DNA of 64,000 nucleotides from Nitrospirota bacterium (GTDB lineage: Bacteria > Nitrospirota > Nitrospiria > Nitrospirales > Nitrospiraceae), in assembly GCA_030684575.1 (NCBI GenBank), contig JAUXVD010000023.1, forward strand, positions 62,001-126,000. The letters are read 5' to 3'. A program made the position numbers and the translations under genes. Positions 26,263 through 35,282 of the stretch are shown here, in pieces. The first letter of the stretch is position 1, and each line of letters starts with the position of its first letter. The notes beneath the pieces were generated by a model. That model ran no database searches. It had not been told where the DNA came from and saw nothing but the letters and a program-made list of their open reading frames with translations.

Positions 26263-27995
26263 TTCCTTGGTGTGAACGTTCCCCGATCGGCGGAGCAATC
26301 GCTGCTCCTGCTTCTCGTTTTGTAGCCGCCCCTCCAGTTGTACCCATCCATCCAGCGTTGAGCCAATTCTCTCCATCGACTCTGGCCGAGGCCCGGGATC
26401 CTGTCGGCTGCCCACATGATAATGGGGTCTTTGAGCAGATGCTCCTCGGTTGTGGTGGATAAGCCGACATTAAAACTCGATACGATGGTGCTGCAGACGT
26501 CCTGAAGCGACCGCTCAAAGCTTTTGCGGGAATTTGGTGCGATCCAATTGTTCACAAAACCAGTTGCCGCAGTATGACAGGTGCTGCAGATAGCAGCACC
26601 GTTTGGCATCGATGAGGCTGGGACTTGCGCGCGGGTGAAACGGCCCAACTGGATGTGGCGGAGATAGGTGTCGTTTTCTCGATGGAACTGATGGCAATTG
26701 AGGCATTTGGGTTGTTGCGTTATTTGATAGAGGGCCTCAAATGAGCCGTCCGTGACGGGAATGTGAATACGCCAGTATTGGGGCTGATACGTGCAGCCCA
26801 GGGTTGCGTTGCAGGCAGCCACTGTCCAATGTAGCGGTTGTCCTAAGAAGGGAGTCAAATCCTGGAGGAGGGTGAATGGGCCTGGGCCCTGCACCTGGGC
26901 GACGAGGGTGAAGGGTTGGACGCCCGGTTGGGTGGGGCAGGGCATTCCCGGCTTGAAAATGCAGACCAGGAAGTAATCGACTCCCTGCGGACTGGCGTAG
27001 TTCCAAGCGAATGAAGGCTGGGCGAGGAGCCTCTGTCTGTCTGTCGTTGCGAGGGCCGTATTGTCCAGGGGAAGCGTGAGCGTGGGGGCAGGGAGCATCC
27101 AGGTGAGAGCTCGTGGCTCGGAGGCCACACAGGTTTCATTTTGCGCAAGCCGGCTGACCGTGCCCGGTACGCTATAGGGCACGCATGTCGTCACGGACCA
27201 TCGGAGCCGTTTGCCCTGAAATTGATAGGGCAGCGTGACGGTGTGAAAAAACGGAGCGGGACCTGGCGCTCCCGGTGGCGGCTGAAAGCCGGGCGCGCCA
27301 GGCTGTGAGCCGAGTCCCAGTTGCGGTTGGAGCAGGGGTTCGCGCAAGGGGGCACCCACAGACTTGAATAGCACGGCGGTGGGGCCAGGGCATGGTTGAG
27401 TGGCTTCGCTCACGCATATTTCATAACGTGTGGGGTCTGGTGAGCCAGGCCCCATTTGCCATTGGATACGCAGTGTAGGGTTGGTGAAGATCGCTCCCTG
27501 CGACGGACTGATCGGGATCGGCGCACTCGGCCCGTTCGCTCCGAGGGGCTGCAGCGTGATTGCACGGTTGATTTGCCTCGGGCTGAGGGCCAGGGCCGAG
27601 AAATCGCCTGCACGTGACCGAACGCCGCTGTGACTTCCCCTGGCGTCGAGGGCGGTGTGATCCGGTAGCAACAAGAGGAGATGCTGCTCGTCCTCATGTA
27701 TCACCACGACCAGTGCAGTGGGTGACACGATCGTTTCATCATGAGTCGTGGGCGATGCCTGAATCAGGAGCGATGGCCCAGTTTCAGGGGGAGTGAGTTG
27801 CAGGAGCGATGTGCCGGATGCGGTCAGGTGATACGTGCCGGGAGGGACTGTCACATCGGTACCGTCCGCTGCGGTGAAATGGAGCATGCCTGGTACTTCG
27901 ACGATTGGAGGGAGGAAAGGCTCTCCGGCCGATCTCATCGAAGGAAGCAGGAAAGCCAGGATGCCGATCACACCGATGAGCATACGTTTGTGCAT
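26259..27995 (-). CDS. Exported protein: HF/LLLP domain plus two-haem c-type cytochrome region
   Basis: A 578-residue protein with a Sec signal (LIGVIGILAFLLPSMRSAG). Residues ~30-135 are the shared domain (GMLHFTAADG, HLLLLLPDHTALDARGSHSG, VRSRA). The middle is Pro-rich with Ig-like strands and paired cysteines. Near the C-terminus are two haem motifs, CLNCH (431-435) and CSTCH (470-474), so haem is attached in the periplasm. It may carry electrons or act as a redox sensor; partners are not identified. The start at 27995 is the first ATG after an AAGAAAG region. The next gene overlaps its stop. Confidence 0.75.
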   Translation of the reverse strand: MHKRMLIGVIGILAFLLPSMRSAGEPFLPPIVEVPGMLHFTAADGTDVTVPPGTYHLTASGTSLLQLTPPETGPSLLIQASPTTHDETIVSPTALVVVIHEDEQHLLLLLPDHTALDARGSHSGVRSRAGDFSALALSPRQINRAITLQPLGANGPSAPIPISPSQGAIFTNPTLRIQWQMGPGSPDPTRYEICVSEATQPCPGPTAVLFKSVGAPLREPLLQPQLGLGSQPGAPGFQPPPGAPGPAPFFHTVTLPYQFQGKRLRWSVTTCVPYSVPGTVSRLAQNETCVASEPRALTWMLPAPTLTLPLDNTALATTDRQRLLAQPSFAWNYASPQGVDYFLVCIFKPGMPCPTQPGVQPFTLVAQVQGPGPFTLLQDLTPFLGQPLHWTVAACNATLGCTYQPQYWRIHIPVTDGSFEALYQITQQPKCLNCHQFHRENDTYLRHIQLGRFTRAQVPASSMPNGAAICSTCHTAATGFVNNWIAPNSRKSFERSLQDVCSTIVSSFNVGLSTTTEEHLLKDPIIMWAADRIPGLGQSRWRELAQRWMDGYNWRGGYKTRSRSSDCSADRGTFTPRK

Positions 27996-28085
27996 AGGAT
28001 ATTCTTTCTTCAAAACAGCTTCGCGGTTCTCTGCCGGCTGAGGCCGGCTTCCTCATTGTCGCGCGGTTCGTCAGCCGTAGTCACC

Positions 28086-29111
28086 CTATCGTCCGATATT
28101 CCCGATTAGCTCTTGCTGTGCATTCTTTTGTTTAGCGGAGATGCAGCAGCGGTCGCCGACGGGAGCCGGTACGGTTCGCTTGAGGTAACATTGCCCGTGT
28201 GTCACTCCAGGAGGTGGTTTCACAAAGGTGAAGGCCTGACAGCTTCCATCGCCTGCGCATACGGCGCGACAGGACGCAGGACTGATTTCAGTCCGCTGCG
28301 CATAGTCTCCACCAGGGCGGTTGGTGTCATACTCCAGGCGGAAATGCTCCGACTGCGCGGCCGTGATCGCAGTGGTAATGGCGAGCGCAACCTGGCGTTG
28401 GGACAGGATCGACTGGAGTTGAATCATCGAGGTTTCACTATCGCCTGGCGGTGAGACGCCGGGATTTCCTGATGATCCGGCTCCGGCACGATAGTTCGGA
28501 GACAGGCTTGCCGAGGCTGCCGGAGGCCGCAGGCCAGTCGCGCCGTCGCCGAACTGAACCTGCCCGGTGACCGGATTCACGTGGTAGGCCAATTGATAGT
28601 GGCGGCGCGGTCGAACGATGTCTCGCGTCTGCATCCCGCTCAGCGAACCGCTTGCATCCAGCGCTGTCCCATCTGGCATGAGCAGCACCACGTTGCGCGC
28701 ATCGTCGTTCATGGCAAGGACCAGGGGAAACGGCGCGGATACTTCGAGGTCATGGGTGCCTCTGTCTGCGGTGACAATCAGCGGCGCTCCCCCCTTGTCC
28801 GGCATAAGCCGCAGTTGCTCGTCCGCCGTCCGCTCAACCAGATATTCATTCGGGGTCGCGAGGACTGGCGCACCGTCCGGAGCAGAGAAATGTACGGTCT
28901 TGTCGAGTTGAATCGTGGTCTGCGAGCGATCGGCGTTAAGGGTAGGGTGCGGGGCTTCGTGCATCGAGCAAGCGGATAATCCGAGGGAGAGAATAATGAC
29001 CAGTCGCGATGCCGTGCATCCAGTCGTGCAGTGCTGTGCCCATGGAAACGGTACAGGGCCATGCGTCGAGAGAATCGCAGGTCTGATGTGATCATTCCGG
29101 GCTGCTGTCAT
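28086..29111 (-). CDS. Lipoprotein: HF/LLLP domain plus PAN domain
   Basis: A 341-residue protein. The ATG at 29111 follows GGGAGAGGAG. The signal has lipobox LSAC (LVIILSLGLSACSMHE). The first mature domain is the shared unnamed one (LDKTVHFSAPDG, VVLLMPDGTALDASGSLSG, MQTRD). After a Pro/Gly-rich linker comes a helical stretch (IQLQSILSQRQVALAITTAITAAQ) and then a PAN/Apple-type domain (SCRAVCAGDGSCQAFTFV ... CYLKRTVPAPVGDRCC). It is the first gene of a three-gene operon, 91 bases before the cytochrome gene. Confidence 0.75.
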   Translation of the reverse strand: MTAARNDHIRPAILSTHGPVPFPWAQHCTTGCTASRLVIILSLGLSACSMHEAPHPTLNADRSQTTIQLDKTVHFSAPDGAPVLATPNEYLVERTADEQLRLMPDKGGAPLIVTADRGTHDLEVSAPFPLVLAMNDDARNVVLLMPDGTALDASGSLSGMQTRDIVRPRRHYQLAYHVNPVTGQVQFGDGATGLRPPAASASLSPNYRAGAGSSGNPGVSPPGDSETSMIQLQSILSQRQVALAITTAITAAQSEHFRLEYDTNRPGGDYAQRTEISPASCRAVCAGDGSCQAFTFVKPPPGVTHGQCYLKRTVPAPVGDRCCISAKQKNAQQELIGNIGR

Positions 29112-29481
29112 GAACTCCTCTCCCTTCGCTGCGGCTGGCTCAATGACCATCCATGGGGCAGAGCAGACCATGGTATGGACAGATTAGCCGTATTCTCAGG
29201 CGCCATAGATATTAATGGCTGGGTTCTAGCAGGGTAGTCGTGACGAGACCTCGGTAAGTTCAAATCAGCATGGAAGAATGTTCGGGGGAAGATATGACGG
29301 AATGAGGTGGGTGGCACTGGCGTCACGGATTCGCTCCTTGAAGTGAGAGTCAGCTGTGCTCATCCGAGGAGGGGCCATACTCGATGGGCGAACGCAGGGC
29401 GTGACAGTCTGGCAGGCGGTCACGTCCGAGTCGCGGCAGGGGAGCGACCTTGAGCGTCAGCACAAAACGGTTGTCATAGTT
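29112..29481. other. Intergenic region, no supported gene
   Basis: A 370-base gap between two genes on the minus strand. I find no repeat, hairpin or small gene that I can support. It should contain the promoter of the operon read from 29111 and the end of the autotransporter transcript's upstream region. Confidence 0.5.
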
Positions 29482-30780
29482 CTACATCTCCACTCGTAAC
29501 CCAAACATACCAGCGTAGTTGTTGAACTGGTTGTTCCCGACCATGGCGCGAAAATTCACGAACGGTTGCCAGCCATTGGGCAAGACCATCATAAGCCCGG
29601 TCCCGACATTGAAATAGTTTCTGACAGGAACATCGTTCTGAAAGCGAAACTTGGTGGGAGTAGGACTGAGGTCTTCAACATACTGCACATTCAGGAAGCG
29701 TTGGGAATTTGCGAATTCATGGATGAAATCAGCATTGACCTGCGGCACCAGCACGCCCATCCCTGTGCTGATTGCAGCCTGGCCTTGCATACCGACCACA
29801 CTCTGGAGTGAGTTCACATATTGATCGTCGTATTTGAGTTCAAGCCCGGTTGAACCACGTTCTTCAAAATTGTGAATATGCGTGTGACTGTAGTTGATAC
29901 CTAGGCGAGGCCCGACAGTGAACATTCCGATCGGATGGTCATATCCGGTGACCATGCCCATCCTGAAGACATCACTATTCGAATTGCTGGATGAAAAGCC
30001 TGCCACGGCGATATTAGACAGGGTCAAACTGTTCCGGCGATCGACCAAGTAGCTGTTGCGCCCATATCCTCCGGTCACCTGGACGAAGGTGCGATCGGTC
30101 GGGAGGTATTGGCCGAAAAATGTCCAGTCGGAACCGTTCGTGCTGAAGTTTCCGCCCTGCCGAAAATCCCCGGTCGTGTTCGAGTATGAATACGCGACCC
30201 CGGCAGTAAACTGCCTGGAGAAACGATAATCACCGCCCACAGTAAATCCCAAGATGGACGACCGGTATCCTTCCTGAAAGTTCCCATCGTTGCGGCTGAG
30301 CGACTCAACGAGGCCTGAGGCAAACAGGCCCAATCCCTTCCACCGTTCGCTGCTCATGCCGAACATTCCACCGGACTGGCCCCCCATCGGTTGTGAAGGA
30401 GAGGTCATCCCCATGCCCCCAAGCAGACCGGGCATAAGCGCTCCGAAAGGGTTCGCCACCATCGCGGACGCATGCTTCTGTCCGGAAGACTGATCCTCAT
30501 CCCTGGTCTCGTCCAGGCGCTGCAAAATTGAACGGTTCAAGATTGATGCTGCTGAGGCCTGGACAGAGGCAGCTCCACCGCCGCCAGCTCCCTGGGCCAC
30601 CCCGCCGGCCGTACAGATCGCATTGAGGTTCGCTCCATAGGGGCCTCCTCCAGAAAGTCCTGCGCAATTCCCTGCCAGCAGGCCTCGGTTCTGTTGATTC
30701 AGTGTTTGCGCATACGCAGGGCTTTGCATGAGGACAATAGCTACCAGCACAAGTAGTACTCGCTCGATCCATCTCACCAT
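29482..30780 (-). CDS. Autotransporter-type outer-membrane beta-barrel protein
   Basis: A 432-residue protein. The start ATG at 30780 is fixed by AAGGAGG seven bases upstream. The signal peptide is VLLVLVAIVLMQSPAYA. A short passenger of ~150 residues (Gly/Ala/Gln-rich, with GGPYGANLNAICTAGG) is followed by a ~260-residue region of alternating strands typical of the autotransporter barrel (GFTVGGDYRFSRQFTAGVAYSYSNTTGDF, GPRLGINYSHTHIHNFEERG, GTGLMMVLPNGWQPFVNFRAMVGN). It is probably in the outer membrane. The very short passenger makes it more likely a barrel protein or small adhesin than a secreted enzyme. Confidence 0.8.
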   Translation of the reverse strand: MVRWIERVLLVLVAIVLMQSPAYAQTLNQQNRGLLAGNCAGLSGGGPYGANLNAICTAGGVAQGAGGGGAASVQASAASILNRSILQRLDETRDEDQSSGQKHASAMVANPFGALMPGLLGGMGMTSPSQPMGGQSGGMFGMSSERWKGLGLFASGLVESLSRNDGNFQEGYRSSILGFTVGGDYRFSRQFTAGVAYSYSNTTGDFRQGGNFSTNGSDWTFFGQYLPTDRTFVQVTGGYGRNSYLVDRRNSLTLSNIAVAGFSSSNSNSDVFRMGMVTGYDHPIGMFTVGPRLGINYSHTHIHNFEERGSTGLELKYDDQYVNSLQSVVGMQGQAAISTGMGVLVPQVNADFIHEFANSQRFLNVQYVEDLSPTPTKFRFQNDVPVRNYFNVGTGLMMVLPNGWQPFVNFRAMVGNNQFNNYAGMFGLRVEM

Positions 30781-31078
30781 GCTCATTCCTCCTTGCGTTG
30801 GTACTAGATCAGTCCTCATCGGTCCTGCTCCATCAACCCATCTGCCTAATGTGTTCGTTAAGTCGCTTGCTATGCTGACGTAGTTCAGGTATTGGCCAGA
30901 CAGTCTTTCCCCTGAAGACCCCTTGGCGCGGCGGCCCATTATAGGTACACTGTCAGCCGCCTGCAATGGGATGTCCTTGTTTTTGGTTAAGGAACTTGCT
31001 TCTTCAATGAACATTTCCGCACAACTCCACGACGAACCACTAACGAAGCTTCTGGGGCGATCCTACGAGATGAGCACC

Positions 31079-33562
31079 ATGTTTAAGGGAATACCCATCT
31101 CCTTCCTATCGGTGGCGATTCTTCTTATGGTCGTGCTGTCGGCTTGCGCCTCGGATCCGCCCCCTGTTGATTCGGTATCTGCTGTGACCGGAGCGGTGAA
31201 TGGACCGGGGAGTCCGGACGCCTATGAGGTGGTTGATTGTCTTCTGCCAGGACAGATTCGACAGCTCGGTACGAGAACGACCTATGTGACGGAACGTCGG
31301 CCAGCCCGGACGACCAAGGAGGATTGTGTCATTCGTGGCGGCGAATATGTGGCAGTCGATCGCGCCGATTATCAATCCGCCCTTAAAGTATGGCTCAGCG
31401 AAGCTCAGAAGGGATTGGCTGACGCCCAATATTACACCGCGACGATATACGAAAAAGGCCAAGGCACAGCTCCGGATTATCAACAGGCGGCCGAGTGGTA
31501 CCGCAAAGCTGCCGAGCAGAACGACAAGCGCGCCGCCATCGGTCTCGGTCGCCTCTATGAACAGGGGCTTGGAGTGCAGAAAGATCCGGCGCAAGCCTTC
31601 ACATGGTTTGCGAAAGCCTCCGGCCTCAACGACGGGGCCTTGGCCCTGCTCGTCCACAAACAAGCGCCCACTGCACAGGCCACGAAACGCACTCGTGAAC
31701 TCGAGCAGGCACTTGCGGGGAAGGATCAAGAAATTAAGAAATTGAGTGGCGAGCTGCGTGACGTGCAGAAAGAGGTCGCCGCCCTGCAGACCACGGTGAA
31801 GGAACGCACCAGCCAGATGCAGCAAGAGCGGACAACGCTCACTCAAAATGAGCAGCGGTATCAGACATTGCAGGCCGACCTCGCTCTCCTCCGTGCGCAA
31901 CCGGACAAGACTCAGCAGACCGCTGCCCTCGGACTGCAGATTCAAAAACTTCAGGCAGAGATCACGCTTGAAAAGAACCAGCTGACCAACCGGAATGCGG
32001 AGATTGTCCAGTTGCAGGCTCGCATCAACGGCCTCGAAAGAAATGCCGATCGCATTCAGGTTCTTGAGCAAACCGTCGCCCGCCGTGACAGCGAGGCGCA
32101 GACGCTGCGCGCGCAGGTTGCCGCCGCGAACCAGGAGTTTAAACGGCTGGAGGGCCAGCTCCTGGAACGCCAACGGCTGGCAGCCGACGAACGGCGTAAG
32201 AGTCAGGACGCCGACCAGCGTTACCAGGCTGCGCAGGCACAGTTGGAACAACTTCGCACGAAGCCCGATCAGTCCGCAGCCGTGGCCACCTATGAAACGA
32301 CAGTCAAGAAGCTCCAGGAAGAAATGGGCCGGGCGAAGAAAGAGATCGAGGATCGGAATAGTGGGGTCGCGCAACTCCAGCAGAAAATTGCCTCGCTTGA
32401 AGCCGACGCAGAGAAACAGGCCAAGGAGCTTCAAGCCTCGTCCATCAACGATATCGGCTTCGATGGTCCCTCGCTGGAAATCATCGATCCACCGCTCGCC
32501 AAGACCCGCGGCGTCCAGGTGACCAAGGACGAATTGGCCATTCCCGTCAGCACTGGCACTCGCAGATCCGTCACAGGTCGCGTGTTAGCTCCGGCCGGAC
32601 TCCGGACGATCACGGTGAACGGGGAGAGCATGAAGGTCAACGACGACGGCGTGTTTACCGCCACCCTCCCGGTCCTTCGGTCAGGAGCCGACGAACTAGC
32701 GGTCCAGATTCTCGCCGTGGACATGCAGAACAAACGCGCGGCGTTGAAGTTCTTCTTGAAGGGGCGGGGCACGATGGTGGTCAGCGCCCGGGCCACAAAG
32801 CAGGACACGTCAGGGTTCGGACGGTATCATGCGCTCGTGATCGGCAACGACCATTATAAACATTGGCCTCAATTGATGAACGCCATCTCGGATGCCACCG
32901 CCATTGCAAAAGTTCTCAAGGAGCAATATGGCTTTCAGGTCACGCTGCTGAAGGATGCGAGTCGCGGACAGATCATGAAAGCGCTCAATCAATATCGGAA
33001 GGTTCTCACGGAGAAAGACAATCTGCTCATTTACTACGCCGGGCACGGCCATTTGGAGCAGGGGATCGACCGCGGCTATTGGATTCCAGTGGATGCGGAG
33101 ATCAACGACAACTCCGAGTGGATCCTGTTACCGGGCGTGACCGATATGCTGCAACTCATCTCTGCGAAACATGTGATGGTAGTGGCGGATTCCTGCTTTG
33201 GCGGCAAGTTGACGCGGAGCTCACTGGCCCAGTTGAAGCCGGGTTTGACCGACGACGAACGGTTCGGTCTCTTGAAAACCCTCGCGCAAAAGCGCGTGCG
33301 CACCGCCATGACCTCCGGCGGCGTGAAGCCGGTGCTCGATGCCGGTGGCAGCGGCCACTCAGTCTTTGCCGATGCTTTCCTTGGTGTGCTGGAAGAGAAT
33401 GCCACCGTCCTGGAAGCCGAACGCCTCTTCTGGGCCGTCCGCACCAGAGTCGTCAGTACCTCACAGAAACTCAACGCCGAGCAGGTCCCCACCTACGACC
33501 CCATTCACATGGCCGGCCATGAGAGCCTGGGCGATTTTATCTTCGTGCCAAAGGCGCTATAG
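31079..33562 (+). CDS. Lipoprotein with Sel1 repeats, coiled coil and caspase-like domain
   Basis: An 827-residue protein with a lipoprotein signal (AILLMVVLSACASDPP; lipobox LSAC). Next come Sel1-type repeats (GLADAQYYTATIYEKGQGTAPDYQQAAEWYRKAAEQ) and a ~250-residue coiled coil (ELEQALAGKDQEIKKLSGEL through ~440). An Ig-like domain (VTGRVLAPAGLRTITVNGES) precedes a C14 caspase-like domain from ~580. The catalytic His656 lies in YYAGHGH and Cys706 in VVADSCFGG. The DSC context resembles meta/orthocaspases, which prefer Arg or Lys before the cut. It should face the periplasm, anchored by lipid. It may mature the R-G/A-motif proteins nearby; this is inference. The ATG at 31079 is chosen for the lipobox. 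Confidence 0.85.
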   Translation: MFKGIPISFLSVAILLMVVLSACASDPPPVDSVSAVTGAVNGPGSPDAYEVVDCLLPGQIRQLGTRTTYVTERRPARTTKEDCVIRGGEYVAVDRADYQSALKVWLSEAQKGLADAQYYTATIYEKGQGTAPDYQQAAEWYRKAAEQNDKRAAIGLGRLYEQGLGVQKDPAQAFTWFAKASGLNDGALALLVHKQAPTAQATKRTRELEQALAGKDQEIKKLSGELRDVQKEVAALQTTVKERTSQMQQERTTLTQNEQRYQTLQADLALLRAQPDKTQQTAALGLQIQKLQAEITLEKNQLTNRNAEIVQLQARINGLERNADRIQVLEQTVARRDSEAQTLRAQVAAANQEFKRLEGQLLERQRLAADERRKSQDADQRYQAAQAQLEQLRTKPDQSAAVATYETTVKKLQEEMGRAKKEIEDRNSGVAQLQQKIASLEADAEKQAKELQASSINDIGFDGPSLEIIDPPLAKTRGVQVTKDELAIPVSTGTRRSVTGRVLAPAGLRTITVNGESMKVNDDGVFTATLPVLRSGADELAVQILAVDMQNKRAALKFFLKGRGTMVVSARATKQDTSGFGRYHALVIGNDHYKHWPQLMNAISDATAIAKVLKEQYGFQVTLLKDASRGQIMKALNQYRKVLTEKDNLLIYYAGHGHLEQGIDRGYWIPVDAEINDNSEWILLPGVTDMLQLISAKHVMVVADSCFGGKLTRSSLAQLKPGLTDDERFGLLKTLAQKRVRTAMTSGGVKPVLDAGGSGHSVFADAFLGVLEENATVLEAERLFWAVRTRVVSTSQKLNAEQVPTYDPIHMAGHESLGDFIFVPKAL

Positions 33563-34130
33563 ATTACCGATAGCGAGAGTTGGGAAGACTCGATCGCTCT
33601 CCACGGCAAACGTGAACAATTTCCCCCTTTGAAGCGATAGGCAACCATAACGAGTCTTGATCTGCTCACTCGTCACCGGGGCTTCAGTGCCCGTCTCAAT
33701 CTTGTGATCCATGATTCCAAACAACGGCGCCGGACATCTTGTGACCAAGACCAGCACGAACAGGCCTTTTGCAAACTGCGTCATCCGCGTACTCAATTCC
33801 GCCTCTTCCAGGGAAAACAGACACATGCACCGTACAGACCAAACACCTCCTGCTACAGGAACTCGGGGGGTGATCTAAGATGTTGAGTCGACTCTCAATC
33901 GAAAACCTCCCTCATGGATAGATAGAAAACTTGTTGGATCGCACGTTGCTGCCGCGAGCTCTGTCGCCGTTGCTTTCGCTCATCTCGAGGTCTACTATTT
34001 CGCCCGAAGTTGTTTCGAACTTTTTTTAACCAATGTCGACTTACCTGGTGAGAATAGTCTTGAAATTTCTCGCATGGCTTGGCTGGCATGCGATCTCTGG
34101 TGCAGGTTGGGTCTACGGATGGAGGATGCG
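33563..34130. other. Intergenic region with a doubtful small frame
   Basis: A 568-base gap between two plus-strand genes. A 75-residue minus-strand frame (33557-33784) has a mildly hydrophobic start (MTQFAKGLFVLVLVTRC) but no ribosome-binding site, and it overlaps the caspase gene end; I do not call it. The stretch around 34020 contains a T-run after a GAAC-rich segment, which could be a terminator tail. No promoter or repeat is convincing. Confidence 0.45.
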
Positions 34131-34697
34131 ATGAGAAGTGAATGGATCGGCTCAAATTGGAAGCGAGGGGGAGTCATCGTGGCGCTGCTCCTGTTCACGC
34201 CGGTTGGCCAGGCTGCATACGGTGAACAGACAGTACCCCCTGAGTCCGAACCGGCTACGAGCGCGGTGACGGCACCGGCTTCGACCCCGGCAGATCGTAC
34301 GCTATCGGTGATTCAGTTGGACCGCCCCGTGCATTTCATGAGCCCAGAGGGTGGACCAGTGGTTATTCCGGTCGGAGCCTATACGGTGAGCGCCACCGGC
34401 GCGACAACGATGCAACTGGCTCCCGATGGAGGAGGCGCTTTCCTGATCGAGGCGCTCGTGATGCACCATCCGGATACGGTTGCCGAGCCTGTCGCCTTGT
34501 CCATTCTCGCGAAGGAGGATAGCCACCATGTCGTACTTCTCCTTCCCCAGGGGCAAGGGTTGGACGCCGTTGGTTCGTACAGCGAGATTCGGCCACGCGG
34601 ATGGGACCCGACACCCGCATTGCTTGAGTTGGTCGAGAAGGCCCTCGCGCAGAAGGAGAAGCCTATCCGGAAGGCAGAAAAAAAAGGCGGCCATTAA
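34131..34697 (+). CDS. Small exported protein with HF/LLLP domain
   Basis: A 188-residue protein. The ATG at 34131 follows GGATGGAGG with five-base spacing. Sec signal GVIVALLLFTPVGQAAYG. After an acidic/Thr-rich linker, residues ~60-165 form the shared domain: LDRPVHFMSPEGGPVV, PVGAYTVSATG, HHVVLLLPQGQGLDAVGSYS, EIRPRG. A short charged C-terminal tail follows. It is the minimal stand-alone form of the domain in this window and the best template for defining it. Confidence 0.75.
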   Translation: MRSEWIGSNWKRGGVIVALLLFTPVGQAAYGEQTVPPESEPATSAVTAPASTPADRTLSVIQLDRPVHFMSPEGGPVVIPVGAYTVSATGATTMQLAPDGGGAFLIEALVMHHPDTVAEPVALSILAKEDSHHVVLLLPQGQGLDAVGSYSEIRPRGWDPTPALLELVEKALAQKEKPIRKAEKKGGH

Positions 34698-34941
34698 TCA
34701 CTTGAATTTGTGTTTTTCTCCCTGGTCTGGCAGGCGAGTATGCTGACTCGTGTGTCCGCACCGCCAGTCAACGAGTCCGCTACTTTTTCTGATCGAGAAC
34801 ATCTCGTTCAATCCGCGTGAACTAATCCGCTACTCGCTTCGACGTACCGGTAAGACAGCTGGTCTCAATTGCAGTATCCGGGGCACCAAGCCGTCGGAGT
34901 TTGAGACTATGACTCTTTCCCCTTCATGCGCGAGACGATTG

Positions 34942-35127
34942 ATGCAGATACTCTATTTCGACAAGCATGCGATTCGACCAGTGGACTCGTTCCGTCTCAT
35001 GCGCCTGCACAGCGGCTGGCATGTGGTGGCCAATGGATATCTCTGTCGAGTGGCCGATGCAGAAGAAGGGCGGCGGGTGATGGCTACATTCCAGAAGCCA
35101 CAAGAGCATGATGATTCGCTGCGTTGA
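34942..35127 (+). CDS. Small protein of the YFDKHA/HVVANGYLC type, copy 1
   Basis: A 61-residue basic protein beginning MQILYFDKHAIRPVDSFR. It is clearly homologous to the gene at 37649-37801: MQI-YFDKHA-RP-DSFRL, LH-G-HVVANGYLCRV and DAEE-RRVMA align. Conservation of the protein while the surrounding DNA has diverged argues for a real gene. No signal peptide is present; it would be cytoplasmic. A promoter for the next gene begins within its last codons. The function is unknown; a regulatory or chaperone role for the exported tube proteins is a guess. Confidence 0.7.
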   Translation: MQILYFDKHAIRPVDSFRLMRLHSGWHVVANGYLCRVADAEEGRRVMATFQKPQEHDDSLR

Positions 35128-35152
35128 CAAGCCGAGAGTCGGCTTTTACACT
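35124..35152 (+). promoter_or_regulatory. Sigma70-type promoter for the Tat gp19-like gene
   Basis: TTGACA at 35124-35129, a 17-base spacer, and TACACT at 35147-35152. The same pair with the same spacer occurs at 37831-37859 in the duplicated module. It lies ~130 bases upstream of the gene at 35283. Confidence 0.65.
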
Positions 35153-35282
35153 TCCGCGGAAGACGGTTGAACCTCCCATGCCGGCAGTGCGACAAAGAGG
35201 CAAGCAACCTTGAGACGTGAGGTTGCACGGGCACTGGAACGTAGCTAACAAGTGTTATTCACCTCGTTCAAGGAGTCATGCC

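Larger units (their letters stand above)
34797..35155 (+). repeat. Duplicated promoter/small-ORF module, copy 1
   Basis: A ~350-base stretch that recurs in diverged form at 37510-37862. Shared landmarks in the same order are ACTCGCTTCGACGTA (34832-34846 and 37541-37555), a small gene starting MQI-YFDKHA, and a promoter TTGACA-17-TACACT. The copy here lies upstream of the Tat gp19-like gene at 35283. Confidence 0.7.

Noticed and set aside
31106-32434. A 442-residue minus-strand open frame inside the caspase-like gene
   Set aside because: It is the mirror of the Sel1/coiled-coil coding region, Leu/Phe-rich as expected for the complement of Gln/Lys/Glu codons; no support as a gene.
33557-33784. 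A 75-residue minus-strand frame with a hydrophobic start
   Set aside because: No ribosome-binding site, and it overlaps the end of the caspase gene; left as an intergenic remark.
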